Origin: a virus
Strand: one strand, 5' to 3'
DNA: 57,387 nucleotides
IMG/VR virus record: IMGVR_UViG_3300009285_005182
Location: 1 to 57,387 of that record
The number at the start of each line of letters is the position of its first letter. Within the stretch, counting starts at the first letter, position 1. A program made the position numbers and the translations under genes. This document shows, one piece after another, positions 55,726 to 57,387 of the stretch. Below the pieces are notes generated by a model. The model did no database searches and had not been told where the DNA came from. It saw nothing but the letters and a program-made list of their open reading frames with translations.

Positions 55726-55986
55726 TTATTCTCTGATTGTCACGGTAAGCCCTCTGGCTCTGGCCATATCATATACCAGCGTTCTCCGTTCTCTATCCGC
55801 CCTGCTAAGCTCGGCGTTGGAGTAATCTGGAAAATCCAAGCCATCTACAACCCATCTTGCAATAGTATTCCCTGAAGAAATCAAAAGAATACCATCGGTG
55901 ATGAACCGGGCCTTACCTTTTGCCACTACACAAGCTTCTTTTCTGTCCAGAAACTTGGTGGCAACAATTACCTCGGCCTTAGTCAT
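55726..55986 (-). CDS. Small protein leading the Ub-like cluster
   Basis: 86 aa: MTKAEVIVATKFLDRKEACV, then VAKGKARFITDGILLISSGNTIARWVVDGLDFPDYSNAELSRADRERRTLVYDMARARGLTV, an alpha/beta pattern with a charged helix. First gene after the promoter at 56025-56053. No family recognised; its place suggests a cofactor or substrate of the system. Confidence 0.65.
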   Translation of the reverse strand: MTKAEVIVATKFLDRKEACVVAKGKARFITDGILLISSGNTIARWVVDGLDFPDYSNAELSRADRERRTLVYDMARARGLTVTIRE

Positions 55987-56024
55987 ACCTCATACCTTCT
56001 CCTTTCAAACAACAAGACGTAAAC

Positions 56025-56053
56025 AGTATAATACTAAGAAGGTGAGTTACCAA
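56025..56053 (-). promoter_or_regulatory. Sigma-70 promoter driving the Ub-like cluster
   Basis: Minus strand TTGGTA, 17-nt spacer, TATACT, about 39 bp upstream of the 55986 start. The rest of the 247-bp gap (55987-56233) shows no gene; it holds an AGAAAAAAAAGTG run and GTGTTAC repeats. Confidence 0.75.
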
Positions 56054-56233
56054 CCAGTAACACTACAACCACAATATCTGGGTTCCAGGCCAGACTGGGT
56101 TTTCTTTATGTTGTTGGTGTTACATACAATTCTCTACAATCACTTTTTTTTCTTTCACAAAATGATGAGTGGGAGAGCATTAAGCCGCCCTCCCACCACA
56201 CCATCTATGAGGAGGGGGGATGAAAAGCCATAA

Positions 56234-56392
56234 TTACAAATCTACTGGTACAAGCCGGAGATTTTCTGGAAGGTCTGCCTCAATGGTAAACTCAGCACTC
56301 GCCCCAAATACGCTCTCCTTCGGCAACCAAATAACTACCTCAACATCATCCGGGTACTCATTCAGGATGTCCTTCAGGTCTCTCAGCTTCAT
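56234..56392 (-). CDS. Small conserved phage protein (MKLRDLKDIL)
   Basis: 52 aa from ATG 56392 with SD GGAGG; the frame is open to 56500 but the upstream part lacks an SD. MKLRDLKDILNEYPDDVEVV, then IWLPKESVFGASAEFTIEADLPENLRLVPVDL. The 'ML..L...L..YPDDxEVVI' motif is common in phage and bacterial small proteins of unknown role. Confidence 0.65.
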   Translation of the reverse strand: MKLRDLKDILNEYPDDVEVVIWLPKESVFGASAEFTIEADLPENLRLVPVDL

Positions 56393-56563
56393 AGTGTAAT
56401 CCTCCAGTCGCACGCCCACATAACCAGAGCCAAACCAGCCAGGGCCCCCCACACAACGAGAGTCCACCACAGGTCTATAGTCAACCTCCATCTGCCCCAA
56501 GTCCAGGACTCCCTCAACTGGGGCCCCAACGGTCTATCCCACCCCATCATATCTCTTTCTCAT

Positions 56564-57387
56564 TTATTGTTTTGCTTTCCACTCCCATACTATCTTCGCG
56601 TCTGGCCCTGTGTGTAACCTCCACGTCTCACCATCAAAACTTGGCAGGAGATTCCTGTTCCACAAGTCAACTGCTGCCTGAAACGGATATTTCCCCTTCT
56701 TGTGTTTACTACCCTTCCACTGTGGCAGTGTGAAGAATGAGCCAACATAGGCCTTCACCAAGTCCCTCACCGAGTCCCTCACCGAGTTCCACACCGAGTT
56801 CCTCACCGAGTTCCACACCGAGTTCCCCACCGAGTCCCACACCGAGCTCCCCACCGGGCTCCTCACCGAGTTCCCCACCGAGTCCGCCACCGAGTTCCCC
56901 ACCGAGTCCGCCACCGAGTCCCACACCGAGTCCCACACCGAGTCCCACACCGAGTCCCCCACCGAGGCCCACACCGAGTCCCGCACCGAGTCCCACACCG
57001 AGTCCCACATCAAGTCCCACACCGAGGAGCCCACCGAGGCCCGCACCGAGGCCCACTCTTTTAGAAGGGCAATATCGCTTTTGGTTGGAGCGCCAGCATC
57101 CAGCAGCAGCGGGTTTATAGGATGACACACCCCAGAGTATTGCCACCCGAATAGAGTATCCAACGACGCTTGGGGAATTTCTTCCAGCACAGTGGCCTCG
57201 ACCCAACCCCATTTGGTTTCGTCCCCGCAAACTGGATCGAACTCTAGGCGAAAACATGCACATGGGATTTTAGTGCCTATTAAACAGTCGTTGGGATTCG
57301 TGCTGGCATGTCCAACCCCTTTAGAGCACAGGCCCAAACCAGGGTTAGCGTTCGGGACTACCACCTTATGCGGGTATGTGTCACCTC
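56564..57387 (-). CDS. xxSV-repeat protein, 5' end beyond window
   Basis: At least 274 codons, open to the right edge (GDTYPHKVVVPNANPGLG continues upstream of the first in-window start at 57364). N-terminal domain: LCSKGVGHASTNPNDCLIGTKIPCACFRLEFD...WGWVEATVLEEIPQASLDTLFGW. Then ~26 four-residue repeats (WDSV, RDSV, GNSV, ADSV) and a tail AYVGSFFTLPQWKGSKHKKGKYPFQAAVDLWNRNLLPSFDGETWRLHTG. The tail is the usual C-terminus for both this N-terminal type and the MCLFL type at 2877. Repeats may form a beta-helical or pentapeptide-like rod. GC about 52%. Confidence 0.65.
   Translation of the reverse strand, partial: GDTYPHKVVVPNANPGLGLCSKGVGHASTNPNDCLIGTKIPCACFRLEFDPVCGDETKWGWVEATVLEEIPQASLDTLFGWQYSGVCHPINPLLLDAGAPTKSDIALLKEWASVRASVGSSVWDLMWDSVWDSVRDSVWASVGDSVWDSVWDSVWDSVADSVGNSVADSVGNSVRSPVGSSVWDSVGNSVWNSVRNSVWNSVRDSVRDLVKAYVGSFFTLPQWKGSKHKKGKYPFQAAVDLWNRNLLPSFDGETWRLHTGPDAKIVWEWKAKQ
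56755..57055 (-). repeat. 12-nt (xxSV) tandem repeat, right copy
   Basis: About 25 degenerate 12-nt units with consensus CACCGAGTCCCA on the plus strand. 56813-56856 is identical to 2392-2435. Protein repeat of period four. Such hubs are prone to recombination and to assembly error. Confidence 0.85.

Noticed and set aside
56755-57055. Possible CRISPR-like array
   Set aside because: Units are 12 nt, contiguous, without spacers, and lie in a coding frame.
56737-57120. Plus-strand PSPTPSSPPS-repeat ORF
   Set aside because: Antisense of the xxSV repeats; the minus frame continues into recognisable domains on both sides.
1-57387. Prophage integrated into a host xxSV/DUF6745 gene (Campbell-type model)
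   Set aside because: The two flanks differ in composition (~67% vs ~52% GC) and in domain type, so they do not rebuild one host gene; no integrase seen.

Overview
The window looks like most of the genome of a double-stranded DNA tailed phage, podovirus-like, about 54 kb and roughly 49-50% GC by eye. It probably comes from a metagenome. A foreign high-GC segment (about 1-2400) is joined at the left end. From 57 kb down to 3 kb every gene I accept lies on the minus strand, so transcription runs right to left. I recognised no integrase, repressor, RNA polymerase, tail sheath, tape measure or endolysin. Terminase, portal, scaffold, capsid, an adaptor candidate, a large propeller-like tail protein and a block of internal-virion-like proteins suggest a short-tailed virion. 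The host is not determinable; near-consensus sigma-70 promoters and strong Shine-Dalgarno (SD) sites show only that it is a bacterium.

Layout in order of transcription. (1) 57.4-47.7 kb, early/accessory: small genes driven by near-consensus promoters at about 56.04, 49.27 and 48.18 kb. Its centrepiece is a ubiquitin-like conjugation cluster: beta-grasp Ubl (55409-55648), E2-like enzyme fused to zinc fingers (53765-55360), JAB/JAMM peptidase (52713-53762), a sigma-region-4-like HTH protein, a coiled-coil peptide and an E1/ThiF adenylyltransferase (51189-51941). The coiled-coil gene and the E1 gene are each preceded by a leader with the same GC-rich conserved ends but a different core; one leader contains a perfect H-type pseudoknot. 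(2) About 0.8 kb of non-coding DNA (46.9-47.75 kb) behind an intrinsic terminator. (3) 46.9-37.9 kb: packaging genes, including two long same-strand overlapping frames, then terminase, a membrane protein, portal and scaffold. (4) 37.9-16.2 kb: capsid, beta-helix protein, fibres, tail and internal virion proteins, with terminators at 36.27 and 33.74 kb and promoters at 28.26 and 22.74 kb. (5) 16.0-3.1 kb: replication and recombination: UDG-PolA fusion, Dam-like methylase, ERCC4 nuclease, PD-(D/E)XK nuclease, phosphoesterase, Sak4-like ATPase with a DUF669-like partner, AAA ATPase, DUF1599-like protein, endonuclease VII, deoxyribosyltransferase-like and SPFH proteins and a DEDD exonuclease, with tiny single-TM genes wedged between them.

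Both ends of the window run into genes carrying a four-residue 'xxSV' repeat. A 44-nt identical stretch of that repeat occurs at both ends, 54,421 bp apart, and the GC jump lies at the left copy. The simplest reading is a circular (or circularly permuted) phage genome of about 54.4 kb whose ends were extended into unrelated DNA through the repeat, by misassembly or recombination. The high-GC left segment carries its own story: an HNH endonuclease gene and a second methylase N-terminus have displaced an older methylase.

A 10-mer, GCCCCTGCAG, occurs 24 times between 3.2 and 51.9 kb, equally in both orientations and in different reading frames, against about 0.1 expected.
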